Source: Rotaria sordida (taxonomy: Eukaryota > Rotifera > Eurotatoria > Philodinida > Philodinidae). Taken from it: DNA of 64,000 nt. The position numbers were made by a program, and so were the translations under genes. The notes beneath the pieces are model-generated. The model had not been told where the DNA came from. It did no database searches and saw only the letters and a program-made list of their open reading frames with translations. Numbering within the stretch: position 1 is the first letter of the stretch; every line of letters starts with the position of its first letter. Shown in pieces: positions 35,651 through 51,549 of this stretch. Location: assembly GCA_905250125.1 (NCBI GenBank), contig CAJNOL010000493.1:1-64000 (forward strand), written 5' to 3'.

Positions 35651-36492
35651 CAGGTGATGCAAAAGTTTCTACACAAATATCAGCTCATTTTTCATTAACC
35701 AAAATGTATGTGGACAAACTCGTAAATACTTGTATAGAATCTACATTGAAAGCTCTTTCTAATTATATGTTCAAAAAAGTACTATCATGTATTATCTTTA
35801 AGCAGTACTAAAATGAGACTCGTAAAAATAGGTCAAAGTAGTAGACACGGAAAAATAATCTCTTAGTATTTTTATTCCGTTCAATGCAATCCATTGTATG
35901 TTACTACTCTTGTTCGATTATATGCGCTGTTTAATTTCTTACAAACCTGGTAGAAACCATATGGTATCGGTTTAGATGATGTAATCGAAAATTTGAAAAA
36001 TAATCATGTAAGAAATGATGTAAAAATGATGATGAGCTAATGAAGTTTTTCGTGATTCGAATGGCACTACTTTTAATATATACCAGTTGAAATGATGGCT
36101 ATGAATGATCTGAAATACTCGTTATATGAAGAAGCTCCATGGTGAATTTTCTTAAAGTTATCTCAAAGAACTTCATAGTACTCTCCAAATGATTTGTCGA
36201 GAATAGAGCTAATAATCTAATAGAGAATAGAAAAACACCATCTCATGAAATGAACTGAAAGAAATCGTAAAATATCGAGTGATCGGTACCTTCAGTGGTA
36301 TTCATTTCCTTGTACAGACCACATTTTAGTGCTTCCTACTGAAAAACAATTACATATGATAGAATTTTTTTGAACATAAAGTTAGAAAGAGCTTTCGACA
36401 TAGATTCTATACAAATATTTTCGAGTCTGTTCACACATGTTTTAGCCAATGAAAAATGAGCTGATATTTGTGCAAGAATTTGTGCATCCCTG
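35651..36492. mobile_element. 842-bp element with ~125-bp terminal inverted repeats
   Basis: The left arm (35651-35776) and right arm (36366-36492) are inverted copies: both contain ACAAATATCAGCTCATTTTT, TGTATAGAATCTA and GAAAGCTCTTTCTAA. The outer ends are CAGGTGATGC and, on the complement, CAGGGATGC. The interior has no intact coding frame. The right-hand ~490 bp recur in the same orientation at 57950-58450, so this is a dispersed family. Target duplication could not be determined. Tc1/mariner-like ends are possible. Confidence 0.78.
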
Positions 36493-37138
36493 TTATTATA
36501 CTATTATATAGGTTATAGAGTCCTCTAACAAATATCCAAGTATAATGATCAAATAATAAAAATTCGTTTTTAGAAAAGTGCTTAAACAAATTATTTCTCA
36601 CCCTGACATTGAGATCAAAAGACAATAATATTTCGAACAAAATCTGTTCAATACAAATTTTTCCATTGTTAGAAAATGTTCACATAGACATTTTCATATT
36701 GACAACTATTTAATATGACATCAATAACAAACAATATTTCTATCGTTTATTTTTATTTGAAAATATATCTTAAATTTGTTTCGAATACATTCTTCTTTCT
36801 AACTATATACTAATGGAATTTATAAAATAATCTCATCAAATCAAAGTTACAAAGAGCAAGAAAAGAGAAAAAAAAAGACATTATTTCTTCTTTACTTATT
36901 CGACACATGTTTATTTATTGTAACAATGAAATCAAAATTTAAAAAAAAAAAAAAAACATAAACAAGAAATTAATTTTTTCACAACTATTAAAAAACTTAG
37001 TCCAATCAACAGCTATAATAATACATAGAGAAAAACATAAGATTATATCGACAATAATCTATTCATCATAATACAAAATAAAAATTCAATAATAAATATT
37101 AACTTATTTTTGTTTCTTTTTCTTTTTTTTGTTTTAGA
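36493..37138. other. Intergenic region upstream of paralogue B
   Basis: AT-rich sequence ending in a long pyrimidine tract (TTTTTGTTTCTTTTTCTTTT-type) and a TTTAG acceptor at 37137, one base before the ATG of the next gene. Confidence 0.5.
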
Positions 37139-37615
37139 ATGGCTTATCCACCGGCTGTGTCACCATTCGTCACATCTCAGCCGAGACAATACGATATTCA
37201 GAGTAATTTTGGCATGTTTCCCGGTGAACGTTTATTTTACCATTGCGAATTGAAAACAGGATGCTGTCAACTTGGTGATGTTTATCATACAAGTCTAACT
37301 GATACTCGTTATGTATCACGTATAGAATTTTGTATTTTTTGTGGTTGTTGTTGTAAAAGACCTTATAATGATACTAGTATATATTTACGTGATGTTAGTG
37401 AACTTCGTCAAGTAACCAATAATCCTTGCTACCGTCAATTTTGTACACATGAATGTTGTACATGTTGCTGTTGTTGCTGTGTGATCACAAAGCGTCTTCA
37501 ATTACGTGGATCATTTGGTTCGCATGTAGTTCATATTCATCGTAAAGATGAATCAGATTTTGAAAGTATGATTACAGAAGCAATTGCTCAACATAAACTA
37601 CCTAATCGAAACTAA
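37139..37615 (+). CDS. Cysteine-cluster protein, possible PH/GRAM-like fold (paralogue B)
   Basis: Single-exon 158-residue paralogue of the 34065 protein, matching throughout: SQPRQYDIQSNFGMFPGERL, the tract DVYHTSLTDTRYVSRIEFC, LRDVSELRQVT, LQLRGSFGSHVVHIH and AIAQHKLPNRN. It has 18 cysteines, in two clusters: CIFCGCCCK, where paralogue A has TTCCFNC, and CTHECCTCCCCCC, where A has CCSSLCDYCCGCCC. Cluster positions are conserved but not the exact spacing, while the flanking strands are well conserved. This suggests the clusters are surface loops used for lipidation or metal binding. It is encoded on the same strand about 2.6 kb after paralogue A, a tandem duplication later separated by the 842-bp element. 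AATAAA is at 37654. Function is unknown. Confidence 0.8.
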   Translation: MAYPPAVSPFVTSQPRQYDIQSNFGMFPGERLFYHCELKTGCCQLGDVYHTSLTDTRYVSRIEFCIFCGCCCKRPYNDTSIYLRDVSELRQVTNNPCYRQFCTHECCTCCCCCCVITKRLQLRGSFGSHVVHIHRKDESDFESMITEAIAQHKLPNRN

Positions 37616-40600
37616 ATTCTATTAAACAGAAAATGTGTCTTGGTGAATTGATTAATAAAGATGAAAACAAAAAAAGAAAAGATTATTCCTTAACAATTTC
37701 AGATAGAACTCAACGAAATATAAACGTTCTAAAAAAAAAAACTTTGTTCATTGTTCATCCAATTGAAAATGTACTCAATCGATGAAACATTTTATTGGTT
37801 AGAATGAGATTTTAAATTTAAAAATTCTGTTGACTGATGAGCAATGCATCTTCTTAAAATTTTGAAAGTTAGTTCGGTAGTTTTTTTCAATTGTTACTAT
37901 AGAAAAATCTAACGTTCAACATTGAAATTGTATTCTTACTTTTTCCAATGAAATTTAGGGGTACCCATCTATTCCTTCTTTTGACCATTTCTTGTTCTCG
38001 AAGATAGTACGACCAATCAAGCTAATATTTTCACTGCAAATAGAATATCAAAAATAGGGAGAAATGTGTTCGAGAAGAAAAATAATTTGAAGTAGATTTT
38101 TGTGGTTTTTTCCCGGTAGCTTTCAGAGCTTATTGGAATTTTTAAAATAAATTCTGATATTCGTTCCTGTTTTGGAATTTAGTAGGACTTGCGAATGTGA
38201 GAGATTTGTATAATAAACCTGCTGAAAAAAAATATAATTCGAAATAAATCCTTGAAGATATATTTATTCGGTATTATGTGGCAGAATTTTCGATAGACAT
38301 CTTTTTATGACATACAAATCAAAAGAAAGTCTCGAATAACAAAAACAAAGCGAACCGAAGAAGAATTCGAACGTTATATATGTCAATTGAGAAGCCATAG
38401 CTATAGTCCATCTAGTCTTGTTAGTTAATTGTAAAAATTTTAGAACAATGATTATCGATATAAATTGATCCTCCATTGTTTAGAATACATCTTCTTGAAA
38501 AAGAATTGAGCCACTGAGGGATCAATTCATATTAGAGAGTTAGATGCAGGAGAATACCAATATATCGAGAATAGATCAGGTGAGAAATTATTTGATGTTA
38601 AGCATAGTGGCATAACCAAGAGTGGGCTATACCAGAGCGCCATCCTACCACTAGAACAAAGAAAAACGTAATAATTGCTGCCATTGACACTATATTCCAA
38701 GAATTAATCTCCTAGATCGCAGAACTCTGCTCTATCACTCACGAAATCCTGGTTACACTACTAGTTAAGGAGTTTGTATAACAACCCTTGTTATACAATA
38801 ATGTTTTGAGAATAAATCCAATGGAAAAAAAACCTAATTCAACAATAAATTAATTTATATTGAGATGTATTTTGGATTAATCTTATAACAGACATCATAC
38901 TTCCATAATATACGATATAGGAAAGAGGTAAAATTGACCGTTTTCATTTTTGACTTTCCTATCTCGGTTTATAGGGTCCTGAAAGCCAAGAATCCAGTTT
39001 TGGCACCGAACATTTACATATTTCTGTCATAAAAAGAAGAATGTGAGATTTTTAGAAACGATTAAAATTACCTCTGATATATAGTCTTATGCATCTCCAA
39101 AAAAAGTTTAGCTCAATCAGATAATGTTTGATGGGTGACCGTAGGCAACAAGAATGCGATCTTATGAAGATCAGTGTTTTCTATAAAAATATTGCACAAA
39201 TTCACTTCAAAATTTTGTTTTCTCGGACATGTATCTCCTGATTTTCGGTGTTCTATTTGTAGTAAAAATTTCAACTTGTTTGGTTATATCATCTTTGAGA
39301 ATAAGAAACGATCAAAAAAAACAAGAGAGAAGAGGTACCCTTAACAAAGAGAAGTAAATATCCCTTTGTCTGCCGCTTCAACCATAGTTGCCAACAGATT
39401 AAACCAGATCAAATGATATTTCAAATTTTTCAAATCTATTTAATTCTCTCACAATGCATTAACGTATTACTTTAGTCTCAGTTATTTACATGAATTTATT
39501 TCCATAAATCTAGTAGAATAATAAATTCTGATATAAAACAGTACATTAAAAGAAAGTAACAAATCATCATAAACTTTTTTTTTCATACAAGAAAGACTAG
39601 AATTATCGATATGTTTTTGATTACATCACCATTGTTTCGTATAATCAATAAAAAATCCTTCCATACAAAAAAAGAATTTTGTCTTTCAACTAAGCCATGC
39701 TTTTTTTTTTTTATTTCTATTAAAATAAATCAATCATAATTTTTATTTATTTCTTCCTTTGTTTATTTAATTTATTTGTTTTTATATTCTAACAGCCTAT
39801 CCATCAATTATAAATAATGAAAATTACTAAACGAAATTGAAAATTCGTAACATCGTTATATATTTTAAGTTGACTGCTTAAGAAATGAATATTACATCGC
39901 ACAACGATAAACAATTTTCACCTGACCTCACTTGTTAACCTGATCTAATATTATATGGACAGAATAGGTCAGACAAAAATATCACAATTCCGTCTGATTT
40001 AATGGCCAGCAGCTATGATTTAAATTAAATCTTCGGAACATTCAAAGATTCTCTCATTCTCTAAAGAACCGTATCAAAAATATATGTCTGTAGTTATTCA
40101 TTTGTGTAGAATAATTTCAATCGACTAATCCACTAGCAGATGATTAGTATCAGTTAGGTAATAAAACCAATTGTATTGACAATAAAAGTTGTAATAATTT
40201 TAAACCAAAACATATCAATGTTCATCCATTGTTGTTTTTTTCTTTTTAAAAATTTAGAATTAATATTTTGTGTTTTATTCTTGGAATAAATTAACAAAAG
40301 AAATTTAGAATGATTATAAGTTGTCTTACGATAACAACAATCATCACTAATATATATAAGAAAAACAAAGCGATCATTTCTAATCACTTCATAGCGTGTT
40401 GAAATAACCTAAATGATATTAATGTGTGATGTGTCGATAGATAACTATTCACATTCATTTATTACTTGTCATCATTGTTCACCATCATATATTCCATAGA
40501 AAGTTAATTATTAAGTAGAGTATAAATATACAACAATCGATGATGTCGACTCGACTACTTTCAAAGAATTGGTATAGAACAGATAAAAGTATTTTCTTTT

Positions 40601-41738
40601 TCTTGCTTAATAAATTCTGATCATATCATTATTGTCTTTCTATTCAATATCTCATCATAATATTTTCTTCATTTATAATACATATATGCATGCAAGTAAA
40701 CAGATAATGATTCATTGTCTTTTTTTTTTCGATTTATTTGCAATTCTAGTTCGTTTTAATGTGAAATCGAATGAAAGGCATATATTAACAATGATAATTA
40801 TACGAGCAAAATACTTCTATTGAGTCAGACACGTATATTCATATTTCATATAAGTACAATGAAGTCGTTCTTTCTTTTCTCTATTCAATTGATGTGTATG
40901 TGTATACATACATACCTCAACAACTGTGAAAGGTATGTATATATATATATATACGTAAGTTCAATTGCTTAAATACAATAACTATATACAAAATTTTACA
41001 TCATAATCGACAAGAACTTGTTATTCATATATTTTGTTGATGCTTTGTAAATTTTTTTTTGAAGTATACTTTAGTATCCATAAAGAATAATAGTATAATA
41101 TTTGTATGTATGTGTAAAAATTTCTTTATCGAAGAAAATTTAAATTTAATCTTATATTTTAATTAAAGAGTATTAGATTTTCTTTGATTGATTAAATAAA
41201 TGACTTTTTCTTATTGTTTGTCTTCAATGTATATTTTTTTCTTTGAGATAGATAGGTAGATATATATCAACTCATGACCTATTTTGTTATTATTATTATT
41301 CTCATCGATCGTCTTGTGATTTATTACTTGACAAGAGAGTTTTTTTTTCTTTTTTCTTGAGAAGTAAATGAATGCATATACATCGATATGTTATGTCTTC
41401 TCATGTTCATAATCTGATTCTTTTTTTTTTTTGAATTCAATCGATGGATTTTGTATTGTTTCCTTTGTAAATAGAAGAAAGATTATTAACGAATTTCTTT
41501 TTATCCATCGTGATTGTTTCACATACATAATTCATTTTCTTTTTGTATTTTATCCATTTGACAATTGTATAATCGAAAACCTTACAAATCATTTATAAAC
41601 AAATATAAATTTTAAATTAGGCGAGAGAATTATCATTAACATTTTTATTATATTGATCGATATTTGTATGTAATAAAAAGAAAATTTCTTTTTTTTTTTC
41701 TGATACGTTTTTTTTGAATAATATTTTTCTTTTTAGAT
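37616..41738. other. Long intergenic region
   Basis: About 4.1 kb without a recognised gene. It contains AATAAA of paralogue B at 37654-37659, an AT tract near 40938-40950 and many oligo-T runs. A TAGTGGTAGGATGG-type phrase on the minus strand near 38640-38655 vaguely recalls a tRNA D-arm but has no T-arm partner. Confidence 0.4.
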
Positions 41739-41768
41739 ATGTTTTGGTTATTTATAATAAAACGATGA
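41739..41768 (+). promoter_or_regulatory. Upstream ORF overlapping the SAPCD2-like start (ATGA)
   Basis: Two bases after a TTTTTAG acceptor an ATG opens a nine-codon frame (MFWLFIIKR). Its TGA at 41766-41768 overlaps the main ATG at 41765-41767 as ATGA. If the mRNA begins at this acceptor (spliced leader or 5' intron), every transcript carries this uORF, which would favour termination-reinitiation or leaky scanning. Confidence 0.5.
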
Positions 41769-42932
41769 ATAAACAAATACTTCAACGATCTCATTCAGCA
41801 AAATGTCGACCTCCTCCTCCAACATCTTCAATTACTAATAATTGTTTAAACATAAAAATCTCATCATCATTACCTAAAGCATTTATTTCATCATTACGTC
41901 AATTATTTTCTATACTTGATAAAACAAATTGTGGTTATGTACCTTTTAATGTATTTAAACGTTATTTTGATTGTTCATCATCAACATCAGATTTTTTAAA
42001 TCAACTTGAAATAGAATCAAATTCTAATAATCATTTAATAACATTTAATTCACTTATAAATGTTATTGAACGATCATTAATATCAACAAAATATCCATCA
42101 TCAATTCCAATTTCAAAAACTAAATGTCAATTAAATCGTTCAAAAAGTGTCTTAGTTGTTTCTCCTTTAGAAAAAAAAATTCAACGACAAATTCCAATTG
42201 TTTATCGAAATTCTAATAGATTTCAAATGACTAATTCTCATGTATCAAATCCTATTTATTTTACAAAAAAATTACAACGAAATAATGAAATTGATTTTTC
42301 TATGGTTTGAATAAAACTAATTCATTTTTCTTGTTGTAATTTGTTTTTTTTTTGTTTAAATAATTTTAGATACGATCTTTAAAACAATATGAAATTGAAC
42401 GTGATCTCCTTGTTGAAACGTGTGATACACTTGATCGTGTTAAAATTTATTTAATTGATTGTCTTTTTGAAATGAAAGATAAACAAAAACCATATTGTCA
42501 TTATTTAACAACAGCAGAAGTTTGTTTCTTTTTTTTTCAAAAGAAAATTTTCTTTTATAGTTTTGCTTTTTGTATTTTTCTTAAGACAATAGGTATTGAA
42601 CCAGAATCATTGTATAATCGAGATTTAGTTGCTGATTTATTTAAATTAGCGAATATAGTTATTGAAGAAGTCAATCATGATTTAAAAGTAATTTTCTTTG
42701 AATTTGATTTAAATTTTTTGTTTTTGTCTTTTTTTTTAAGAAATCATCAGATCGTTCATCTAGTTTAGTTCCATCAATATCATTCAATGGAATGAATAAT
42801 CAATATGAAAAACAAATAAAAGCAAGAGATGATTATATTAAAAAATTAGAAACTGAAAAACGTATTTTATTGGATGAATTAATTGAAATGAAACATCAAC
42901 AAGGAACAATTATACCAATAAAAATCTCTTAA
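41765..42932 (+). CDS. SAPCD2-like protein (suppressor APC domain-containing)
   Basis: Exons 41765-42304, 42370-42519, 42586-42687 and 42741-42932; GT-AG introns of 53-66 bp, sum 984 nt, 327 residues plus stop. The N-terminal domain reads LPKAFISSLRQLFSILDKTN then CGYVPFNVFKRYF, the divergent EF-hand-like block of SAPCD1/2 (human LPRAFLQSLRTLFDILDD). The middle is Ser-rich. Exon 2 opens with a coiled coil, SLKQYEIERDLLVETCDTLD, matching the SAPCD2 MKELEQEKEVLLQGLEMM block. The C-terminal coiled coil, YEKQIKARDDYIKKLETEKR, matches the last SAPCD2 helix. Vertebrate SAPCD2 regulates spindle orientation and cell polarity through LGN/Galpha-i at the cortex. The paralogue-level assignment rests on two motif blocks and overall order. 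AATAAA is at 43127. Confidence 0.75.
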
Positions 42933-46399
<3,467 letters not shown>

Positions 46400-47980
46400 A
46401 TTTATCATGAAGCATTTATCCTAAAATAGTTTCTATTATTTAGTCTATTTAGTAAACCTTAAACTTTTTAGCATAGCTTCTTTTCAATATTAAATACTTC
46501 TAATTTATGTATTTTAACATTTAGTCATCTGTGGTGAAACAAATAAAGAAAAGAAAAAAAGAGTCAAAAATTTCTTTTGTTTTATTTTCAATTAAATAAA
46601 TTTAGATGTATATTGTAAATGACGTGTATATTTCAAATGAAGAATATCTTATCAGATAATATTTGATCGGTTCAATAATATTCATCGAAATTCAAAAAGA
46701 AACAGTATTATTATTCAATTAAATAATTAATCAATTTTTTTTAAATATTTATATATGTTTATACAGAATAATCGAGTTTATTTAATCATTGTCTATTGTT
46801 AAATAATTTTCATCTATTTTAACATTTCAATAGAAGTTAAACATATGCTACAAAAAAACTACTGTTTTTCAAATAATTAATTTTATTAATTTAGTTCTTC
46901 GTATAAAAATATTCAAGTCATATTGCCAATAGAAACAAATTAATAGATACTGTAACATTCAAATAAAAGATATAGATTGCAACACTGTATAAAAGTTGTA
47001 ATGAGATATTTTTTCTATTCTTTTTCTATACTTATACATTGAATTCGAATAATATATCTGTTACTATTAATTTACACATTTTATTTTTCTCTTTTGATAA
47101 TCAAATGATTAATAGAACACTCCTATTCATCTATTAATATTCGAGCTTTATGTATGGTCAATAAAAGAATGAACCTATATTATTTTTATGACTTACAAAA
47201 TACTTGTTTTCTCATTTCCTATAATTCATTTTCTCTTTACTCAAATAAATGCAAACCAGTACATCATACAGATCAATGATATGCAATCGTCCATCTTTCA
47301 ACATGTATCTGTAGTCATATAATTCATGAGCAGTTATGAAAGAGAGTATGGCACCTCTCTCATAAAGTTACTGTAGAAGACTTTACTGAAATAGAGAGCA
47401 TAACCATTAAAACATATTCTCTTAAGAAAATATGTGTTCTTTTCAAAGACAAATATTTCACGAATTTATAATTTATTAAACAAAAGCTCAAGAAACTTCG
47501 GAAGATATCGATCATTTATTTTTTTTTTCTTCTTAAGAATTATTTCCAGTTGAAATGATAAAGAAATGAATGTTATACATTTATATTATTATTCTTTTTT
47601 TCTATTTATAACAGAATATGTTGATTGAATTTGTATCTCCTTAATACATGTGATTTTGTGTAGGATAAATCATTGCTCTATAAATGAGTACAATTTTTCC
47701 ATCGATTGCTCATGTCTTCTACTTTTGTTAAAGAATCATATAAATGAATCTAATATCTTTTGTACTGAGATAACATTATCTTTGCATACCCTTTTCCAGG
47801 AAAAACAATTCAACAGTCAGAGCTTATCAGAATCTTGCAGAATCCTGTGTGAATATTGCTGTAAACTAGCTGACGAAATCACATTCGGATATATCGTGAT
47901 GGAATTCTATAGAATCCTGCCGTCAGTGTTTCATTCCATTCTAGTATGGTGATTCAATTGTGTCCTGAAGCAGAATACCA
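46400..47980. other. Intergenic region
   Basis: GAPDH 3' untranslated region with AATAAA at 46542-46547, then AT-rich sequence. A frame at 47650-47952 (with QSLSESCRILCEYCCKLADE) looks protein-like but is unrecognised; it includes repeated AGAATCTTGCAGAATCCTG-type phrases and ends close to the piggyBac insertion. Confidence 0.4.
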
Positions 47981-50323
47981 TTAACCTTTTAACTGACGAC
48001 ATAAAGGAAAGAAAAAAATTGTACAGAAAATCATCATAGTTGTTTATTTTCGATCTAGTTTTTCGTATTTATATAAGATAACGTTAAATCCTTTGTAAGG
48101 TATGGAAATCTTTGAAACAGTCGGTGATGCACAGACCAACATCGCATTCGGTACATTGGTAGCGAGTATCACGTCGTTCCTTAGCACGTCGTTCAGTATT
48201 GCTGCAAACATAACATCTTCTTTGAGGAGTCTGTTTGCTTTCATTTGGAAGAATTAAAGACGGAAAATGTCTGGCCGTCAATCGTAGTGGATGAGCACTC
48301 AATGGTCTGCCAATATGTGACCTCTTAGAGCCGTACTTTGAGATGAGGTCTCGAATAATTTCTAATTTAAATTTGGAAAGCTGGAAGTTTTGATGCTTCA
48401 TAGTTGTGAATAAAATATAACTATTGAGAACTGACAGATCGATTATGTAGAAAAAGAGTTTTTTGTACCATTTCCTGGCTTTTCGAATGGATTCCGAAAA
48501 CTGCATATGTATAGTAGCTTTGTCTATAATATCCCTGTTTTTATTGTATTCTTTTATACATAATGGTAAAAGAATTTCTTTACTACTATTTGACGTTCTT
48601 TTTTCTACTGATATCATTGAGGAATCATGTACAGTTGATAACATATATACATCTCTTTTATCGCGCCACTGTATAGCTACCATATTTGCAGTATGCTGTA
48701 CAGACTGCTCTCCTTGGTGCAATGTTCCTTGGAATTTTGGAAAACCAGAACGGTTCTGTCTCACAGTGCCACAGGCACCAGTTGAACATTCATACAGAGT
48801 CTGAAATAATTTTGGACTTGAGTACCAATTATCGACGTAAATAATATGACCTTTGTCAAGATACTTTTCAATTAATGTCATAACTATCGAACCAGAGACA
48901 CCAAGTTCTGAAGTTCTAATTACTTCGGTAGTACTTCCCGTATAGATTATGAAATCTAAAACGTATCCAGTTGAACAGTCACATATAAGAAATAATTTTA
49001 TCCCAAGTCGATTTCTTTTCGAAGGAATATACTGCTTGAATTTCAGACGTCCCTTGAAACGTATCAAGCCTTCATCAATACATAGGTTCTAATATGGATA
49101 AAAGCTTTCCGAAAATTTTCTTTTTATGTCATATAGAATCGAGCTTATTTTATACAGTGGATCGTCTTCTGGTTGCACTGTGTTATCACTAAAGTGTAGG
49201 TATCGTGATATAGCGATGTATCGATGATATGAGAACAATTCATTGAAAATAGGCGTCATTAATAATCTGTCAGTTGACCAGTAATCCTCCAGTTTATTCT
49301 TTTGCGTGAACGACATCAACATTGTCGTTACTAAAAACAAATACATCTCTTCGATTGTTACGTCATACCAAGAAGATCTTCTCGATGCCTGGGATGATTC
49401 TTTCCCAACTTGACTAAAGTACAAATTTGTCTGATCCACAATCGTTTTTACCAAGACTTCGTTAAAATATAAACAAAAAAAATCCATAGGAGTGTCGCCT
49501 TTTAATTTTTGTGTGACTATCGATGTGTAGCCACTGTTAGTCGAAGTGAACGTCAGTTTTCTTGGGCGAAAATATCCTGTCGTCCAAGATTTATTGTAAA
49601 ATGAAAAAGACGTTGGTTGCATATCTTCATCAGAAACATCATCAGAGTCACCGCTATAGTCAGTTGAACCTGTTTCAATTTCAGATCATGATTTAGAGTA
49701 TGATGAATTTTCATCAACTTCTACATCCGAAAATCGAAGTGTTGCCATCTTCACAAAACAAATAGGTTAAGTTCCGATCTGCTATTGTGCGTATTTTAAT
49801 TACTGTTTATTTACGATTCTGCAGTATAAGACGAGTCACAAAAAAAATATCGAATTCAAAACTGAATTACTCATAAAAATGATGGGTATATATATACTTG
49901 GCATGGACAAGAAAGAACATTCTAGAATATATTCGAGTAAGATATATATATATAGAGAGAGAGAGAGAGAAAAAAGAAAGAAAGAACAAAGGACAAGAAA
50001 ATGCACTGAAGTAATCCCAATGTATAAAAAAACGAGAAAGATATGGCTTGTGTGCTTCTCATGCATTATAAAGAAAAGAAGCAAGAGAACAAAAGACAAC
50101 CATATCTACACCACACTGACTGTTCCCTATACACACTCTTTTTTCTAATACATAATTTCTAGAGCATGCCATTATGAAACGATGGTATCACAAGCTTCAG
50201 CTATTTGATGCTTATCTCTATGCAGACGAATCTAAAAAATATGCATTACGATTGATTGTGCTAGTTTTGTACACTAATAAAGTTCATGACGTATATATAC
50301 GTCGGCGTCAGTTAAAGGGTTAA
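47981..50323 (-). mobile_element. Nearly complete piggyBac element with TTAA ends
   Basis: TTAA at 47981-47984 and 50320-50323 bounds a 2343-bp element. Just inside are inverted terminal repeats: left CCTTTTAACTGACGACATAA, right (complement) CCCTTTAACTGACGCCGACG. The near-identical first 13 bases and exact TTAA are the piggyBac hallmarks. The interior holds one transposase gene on the minus strand and a noncoding 5' leader of about 570 bp with a GA-repeat microsatellite (49953-49970). Size and layout are those of an autonomous element, silenced only by point mutations in the coding region. Confidence 0.92.
48084..49748 (-). pseudogene. piggyBac transposase, full length with two in-frame stops
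   Basis: One frame of 555 codons from ATG (MATLRFSDVEVDENSSYSKS) to stop, broken only by TGA at 49686-49688 and TAG at 49089-49091. The N-terminus is acidic (DYSGDSDDVSDED), as is usual. The DDE_Tnp_1_7 domain shows CIDEGLIRFKGRLKFKQYIP (first catalytic Asp), IYVDNWYSSPKLFQTLYECS (second) and YNKNRDIIDKATIH (third). The C-terminal cysteine-rich zinc motif is RCYVCSNTE...CTECDVGLCITDC. No frameshift is present. The TAG falls three codons before the first catalytic block. Both stops are one transition away from a sense codon. Functional transposase is not expected from this copy unless stops are read through. Confidence 0.9.
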
Positions 50324-51239
50324 AACGTAATAGGATACCATGAACATTGATCACAGCTAAAAAAAATAGAAGCTTATACGATCATTTAACTTGCTTAGAT
50401 CGAATAGTATACAGTCAAATATTGTTAAATATTACTGCTGGCATTTCGTTGAATGTCCATCATATCTCAATCCGTTATTGATTCCATCAATAACATTGTT
50501 ATTCAAGTCTTCTCGGTCGGAAAATATCAATTTAAGAATTTTGAGAAGCTACTTATAGATTTGGATTCGTCGATCTCAAAAACGTTCGATGAAACTCATG
50601 AAAAACAAAAATCGTCATTTTCGCGTAATTTCTAAAAAGAGTGATGTATCTCATAATCATGGTAGACTATAATGAATGGTTGTAAGCACTATTGAAATTA
50701 AAACGTTAAATTTATTGTCTAAACAATAGTAAGTATAGTCGATGGTGTATGGATGTGTAATCGTTCTTGGCGAAGTTTGAATCGGATCTTTTGATAACAT
50801 ACTAATTAAAGTTTTATTTCCGTTATTTTGGCTTTGAAAACAGAAAATGAAACATATGACAAACCTTATCACATAAAGAGATGATCAGAATCGATTTAAA
50901 CTAAAGAAAAACGATAAAACACTCTAAAAATGATTCTAGAAAAAAAAAAGAACACATTCGATCTCTATTTCTAGTTAACAGCAACTGAAATCGAGCGGAC
51001 AGAAAACTGGAATATATGCAATACAAGACTCATATATGTTTTCTTTTCTATTGGTAACAGAAAAAATATTAGAATTTTTTTTGTTGATTGTATTTAATAC
51101 GACTTCATTTTATAAACTCTTGTCTAAATCAATTAGTTTATCTTTTTATAAAGCTTTATTCCTATTATGATGTTTTGTCTAAAAGAATTTTTTTAAAATT
51201 AATTCACAGATTTCAAAGGGCTTATATTTAATTGAACAA

Positions 51240-51370
51240 TAAAATAATTTAAATGAGCAATAATGAAATTTAGCAATAATTATATGAAATGAGCAATAAT
51301 TAAATGGAGTGAACAATGATTATATGGAATGAACAATAATTATACTGAATGAACAATAATTTATTTAAAT
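51240..51370. repeat. Degenerate tandem repeat (GAACAATAATTATATGGA-type)
   Basis: Five to six imperfect copies of a roughly 24-28-bp unit, ATGARCAATAATTATATGRA in its common form. Inverted traces of the same motif (AATTATTGC) occur at 52060-52130. Confidence 0.65.
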
Positions 51371-51491
51371 TAAAGGTAAATTTTGTATTAGGTAGATTTT
51401 ATATAAAAAGAGTATTATAGTGTAAGTCGCTTATATATCTTTTTTTCCTGTCTTCTCTTCTACGATGTCGTAAAGATGACAAGTACAACAC

Positions 51492-51549
51492 ATATATATA
51501 TCCGAGTTGACTTTAAAATATTTCAAAATCAACTCCGATATATACATAT
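51492..51549. repeat. Imperfect hairpin
   Basis: ATATATCCGAGTTGACTTT faces its near complement AAATCAACTCCGATATATA across a loop of about 12 bases. Function unknown. Confidence 0.55.

Noticed and set aside
38600..38760. Minus-strand TAGTGGTAGGATGGCG phrase resembling a tRNA D-arm
   Set aside because: No T-arm or acceptor stem partner; too weak to call a tRNA or SINE.
48463..48804. Plus-strand 113-codon frame
   Set aside because: Antisense of the piggyBac transposase coding region.
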